Assembly (NCBI GenBank): GCA_016866815.1
Contig: VGKZ01000066.1
Location: 1 to 6,248 of the forward strand
Length of the DNA: 6,248 nt
Source of the DNA: Candidatus Peregrinibacteria bacterium
GTDB lineage: Bacteria; Patescibacteriota; Gracilibacteria; Peribacterales; Peribacteraceae
Direction: 5' to 3'
In this document: piece by piece, positions 4,081 through 6,248 of the stretch
How the letters are laid out: the number at the start of each line of letters is the position of its first letter
Numbering within the stretch: position 1 is the first letter of the stretch
Notes under the pieces: generated by a model
Databases searched by the model: none
Told to the model about the DNA's origin: nothing
The model's input: the letters and a program-made list of their open reading frames with translations, nothing else
Translations under genes and position numbers: made by a program

Positions 4081-6046
4081 AAAACTGCCGCCTACGGTAG
4101 ATCGCAGCATGATGATCTGCCTTTGCCGCTGCAACCGTATAGCGGGGGGCTTCATCCGGATACATGGCGGCCATGGTATTGCACAGGGCAATGAACTGTT
4201 CGACATTATCGGTGTGCGCAATACCCTGGACGTCCTTCCGGATCAACTGAGAGAATCCTGAGATGAGAGCATCGATCTGGACCTTGCGCTTGTCCAGGGT
4301 CTCCCGATGATTCGTTCGAACGAGAGCTTGGACGAAATCACGAATGACGAAGAGGGACACTGTCCCTGCACGCTCGAAAGCCTTCTCCTTCGCAAAAAGC
4401 TCTCCGGCTGTATCATCACTATCCCTGGCCACTTCGGAGAGCAGTGTCCAGCCACGGGCATCATCGTCGTTATGATCGATGTACGAACGGACGACACGCT
4501 CTGCATCCGGAAAGCGTGAGGCCCCCCTCAGAACCTGAGCCTCCCTGAATACGGAATCGCGATGGAACGGGATTCCCCGTAGGGTGGCATACCACCCAAG
4601 AGCAGCTTCATTCTCACCACGTGAATGCAGGCTATGGGCACGGGCCAGTCCGATACCGACAGCTGCCTGAGTGATCAGAAAGAAAATGAGAACAGCAGCC
4701 AGAAGAACCTCGACAATGTAACGCAGTGGTCTCGGCACGGGAAACGCAACGTCCGCACTGGGGAGTGCAAGCAGCGCCCCCAGCACGATCCAGAACGCTA
4801 ATGCGATGGGAAAAGCACTGAGTGAGGCAGAGAAGAGATTTTGTATGATGAGTCCGCAGATGCCCAGAATAGCGGTGAGCCGAAAGGAGAGGAGCGGAAT
4901 ATCCGATGACGCAAAGCTCCTCAGAGGCAGATATGCTCTGTAGAGAATCACGAAAAGTAGAAGAAGAAACACTATCGCGGCAGGAAATCCCCTCTCAGCA
5001 GCAATGAGCAGTATTGCACTTGGCTCCGCTTCGAATGAACCGCGGGCCTCTCCATCAACATGCCAGAGTACAAATGGAAATGATCGAGGCCCCCAACCAG
5101 TGAGTGGCTTTTGCTCTGCCAGTTTCCATGCTTGCACCGTTCGCTCGAGAACCAGAACTTTGCTCTCGGCTACTTCCGGCTGCGGCGCATCGTCCATCAC
5201 CAGGTAACTGCGGTGTACTCCATTCATGACGAACACCAATCCAGCGGTGCAGAGGAGCGTACAGGAAACGACTGGCAATGCGGAATGGAAAACGGCGAAC
5301 GAACGAGTCCTTCTGTACACAATGAACGCCCAACCAACCAATTGCAGGATAACAATGGCCGCAGCAACGAGATCGACGGAAAGCAGTACCGCTGTGACAA
5401 ACACAGAGGAGATCATCGTGCGTAATGCATACTCACAGAGAGCACCTCTCTCCCACCGGAACGTTGGACAACGCTTCCACAACCAGTGTGTAGAGAGCGG
5501 CCACAGAAAAATAAGCGCTCCCCTCCACGCATCGGGAGATGTTTCGGATACCCCTGCACTGAAGGAGGACACAGACCCGAACATGAACCGGACCGCAGCG
5601 ATAGCTATGCTCAGGAGTACGATCGCGGCGAAGAAACGGACAAGAAGACGAACATACGCATCTTCGCTTCCTTCACGTGATGCCGCATTCAACGACCAGA
5701 GGAAAATCAGTACGTATGCGATGGCCCTGACCGTATCCTGCCACCCCGTCGACGGCACTGTGGAATACAAAAGTGCATTCACCGAAAAGACAGCGGTGAT
5801 GACGAGGAGCGCCCAGAGCATGAGCGGAACGGGCCGAAGCGAAAGCCCGCGGCGAACGGATGCGATGTATGCAATGAATGCAATGACGCCCAGCAGTAGC
5901 TCGGGGTGGACACCGAACGGCACGAGGAGCGCTATCGCAATGATACAGAGAACCGTCGCGTCATTGGAAAAGGCACGGACAAGAACGGCTCTGTGAGGTA
6001 ACGTACGCACCGGAAAATCATGACACAGACATGTCGAAAATACCAC
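4079..6046 (-). CDS. O-antigen ligase/Wzy-like polytopic membrane protein with helical-repeat C-terminus
   Basis: This 655-residue protein has about 12 predicted membrane segments between residues 29 and 465. The pattern follows the O-antigen ligase/polymerase superfamily (Wzy_C, PF04932): paired helices near 213-245, then an extracytoplasmic loop (about 276-342) containing ERTVQAWKLAEQKPLTGWGP (301-320), and a helix beginning SAILLIAAERGFPAAIVF (343-360). Such proteins join or polymerise undecaprenyl-linked glycans, or transfer them to proteins, outside the membrane. The conserved HN..L before the E.G motif is replaced by EPSAILL, so the usual histidine is missing. Residues 466-600 are soluble and resemble TPR-type helical repeats (GENEAALGWYATLRG; RFPDAERVVRSYIDH). 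Only GTG starts are available before the first helix: 6046, with AGGG nearby, or 6010. The substrate is unknown. Confidence 0.8.
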   Translation of the reverse strand: MVFSTCLCHDFPVRTLPHRAVLVRAFSNDATVLCIIAIALLVPFGVHPELLLGVIAFIAYIASVRRGLSLRPVPLMLWALLVITAVFSVNALLYSTVPSTGWQDTVRAIAYVLIFLWSLNAASREGSEDAYVRLLVRFFAAIVLLSIAIAAVRFMFGSVSSFSAGVSETSPDAWRGALIFLWPLSTHWLWKRCPTFRWERGALCEYALRTMISSVFVTAVLLSVDLVAAAIVILQLVGWAFIVYRRTRSFAVFHSALPVVSCTLLCTAGLVFVMNGVHRSYLVMDDAPQPEVAESKVLVLERTVQAWKLAEQKPLTGWGPRSFPFVLWHVDGEARGSFEAEPSAILLIAAERGFPAAIVFLLLLFVILYRAYLPLRSFASSDIPLLSFRLTAILGICGLIIQNLFSASLSAFPIALAFWIVLGALLALPSADVAFPVPRPLRYIVEVLLAAVLIFFLITQAAVGIGLARAHSLHSRGENEAALGWYATLRGIPFHRDSVFREAQVLRGASRFPDAERVVRSYIDHNDDDARGWTLLSEVARDSDDTAGELFAKEKAFERAGTVSLFVIRDFVQALVRTNHRETLDKRKVQIDALISGFSQLIRKDVQGIAHTDNVEQFIALCNTMAAMYPDEAPRYTVAAAKADHHAAIYRRRQF

Positions 6047-6131
6047 GGTACCCTGGGTTGACCTGTGTGTGTTGCTTGGTGCACTAGACTGTACAAAGTT
6101 GGAACCGTGGTGAGGTCACTGTGGCAGGTAC

Positions 6132-6178
6132 CCCATATCTTAGACACACTCTAGACAACTTCCCCCGAAAGATATGGG
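6132..6178 (+). promoter_or_regulatory. Inverted repeat that covers the orfA start codon
   Basis: CCCATATCTT (6132-6141, part of the terminal repeat) is perfectly complementary to AAGATATGGG (6169-6178), which contains the ATG at 6174-6176. An mRNA that reads in from outside the element would carry both arms and could hide the start codon in a 10-bp stem. A transcript started inside the element would lack the upstream arm. Such folding limits transposase synthesis in several other IS elements; applying it here is inference. Confidence 0.5.
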
Positions 6179-6248
6179 CAAACCACATCGCATTGCTCCC
6201 GACGTGAAGGAGCAGATTCTCAAACGCATCAAGGATGACGGCATCCCC
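6174..6248 (+). CDS. IS3-type transposase OrfA, N-terminal 25 residues, partial
   Basis: The frame starts at ATG 6174 and stays open to the window edge. It reads MGKPHRIAPDVKEQILKRIK and then DDGIP. A basic N-terminus followed by an amphipathic helix and a short turn is the usual opening of the helix-turn-helix domain of IS3 OrfA (HTH_Tnp_1-like), which recognises the terminal repeats. The second and third helices and any frameshift site to orfB lie outside the window. Identification rests on this short segment plus the terminal repeat just upstream. No strong Shine-Dalgarno sequence is visible; GAAAG (6167-6171) is the closest. Confidence 0.65.
   Translation, partial: MGKPHRIAPDVKEQILKRIKDDGIP

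Larger units (their letters stand above)
6122..6248 (+). mobile_element. IS3-family insertion sequence, left end
   Basis: The terminal repeat begins TGGCAGGTACCCC at 6122 and reaches TAGACACA. It is the inverted counterpart of the end at 127. A TAGACA motif recurs 11 bp later (6141-6146 and 6152-6157), about one helical turn, as expected for transposase-binding repeats. An orfA-like reading frame starts 52 bp inside the tip, the usual spacing in IS3 elements. The tip lies 76 bp before the start codon of the divergent Wzy-like gene. The rest of the element is outside the window. Confidence 0.75.

Noticed and set aside
5226..5996. A plus-strand 256-codon frame opposite the Wzy-like gene.
   Set aside because: Dominated by Thr, Arg, Ser and Ala with no hydrophobic core. 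The minus strand gives a coherent membrane protein.
6039..6065. GGTACCC followed by TTGAC resembles a degraded copy of the IS end at 6122.
   Set aside because: Only about 7 contiguous bases match, and the sequence overlaps the start of the Wzy-like gene; chance similarity is adequate.
1..6248. Recoded UGA (Gly or Trp), as in some CPR or Mollicutes lineages.
   Set aside because: UGA ends the 366-aa, 182-aa and 655-aa proteins at sensible positions, and no gene contains an in-frame UGA that would need reading through.
1..6248. CRISPR arrays, toxin-antitoxin pairs, restriction-modification or other defence genes.
   Set aside because: No regularly spaced repeats and no motifs of those families are visible on either strand.

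Overview
The window is a stretch of bacterial chromosome with roughly half G+C by eye. It lies between two ends of IS3-type insertion sequences. The organism cannot be fixed from sequence alone. Standard bacterial signals are present: a proline tRNA with encoded CCA, a bacterial lipobox and an IS3-type transposase. UGA is the stop codon of three genes, which argues against the UGA=Gly code of Absconditabacteria/Gracilibacteria. The many orphan genes, the style of the IS leader peptide and a queuosine-precursor importer would fit a Patescibacteria/CPR lineage such as Peregrinibacteria/Peribacteria. That is an impression, not a demonstrated placement.

Layout. At 1-127 are the last 35 codons of an IS3-family transposase and its right terminal inverted repeat. 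At 200-275 (minus) is tRNA-Pro(CGG). Just upstream of the tRNA is a second copy of its 5' end, cut in two by a 39-bp insert that is mostly a GC-rich palindrome. At 413-1129 (minus) is a YhhQ-type queuosine-precursor transporter. It diverges from an unrecognised 366-aa protein at 1194-2294 (plus). Bases 2295-3045 hold no convincing gene but carry several inverted repeats, a good sigma70-like promoter (2859-2886) and a nested hairpin in the presumed leader of the next gene. At 3046-3594 (plus) is an unrecognised 182-aa protein. It converges on, and overlaps by 98 bp, a 169-aa lipoprotein at 3497-4006 (minus). At 4079-6046 (minus) is a large multi-spanning O-antigen-ligase/Wzy-like protein with a helical-repeat tail. 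From 6122 the left end of a second IS3-type element begins, with the start of its orfA at 6174.

Functionally this is a mixed accessory neighbourhood: nucleobase salvage for tRNA modification, a cell-envelope pair (lipoprotein plus Wzy/WaaL-like protein, same strand, 72 bp apart), two orphan proteins and IS ends. No defence system, CRISPR array or clearly new multi-gene system can be supported. The observations most worth checking are the interrupted tRNA duplicate with its REP-like palindrome, the two matching IS ends flanking the segment, and the structured non-coding block before 3046.
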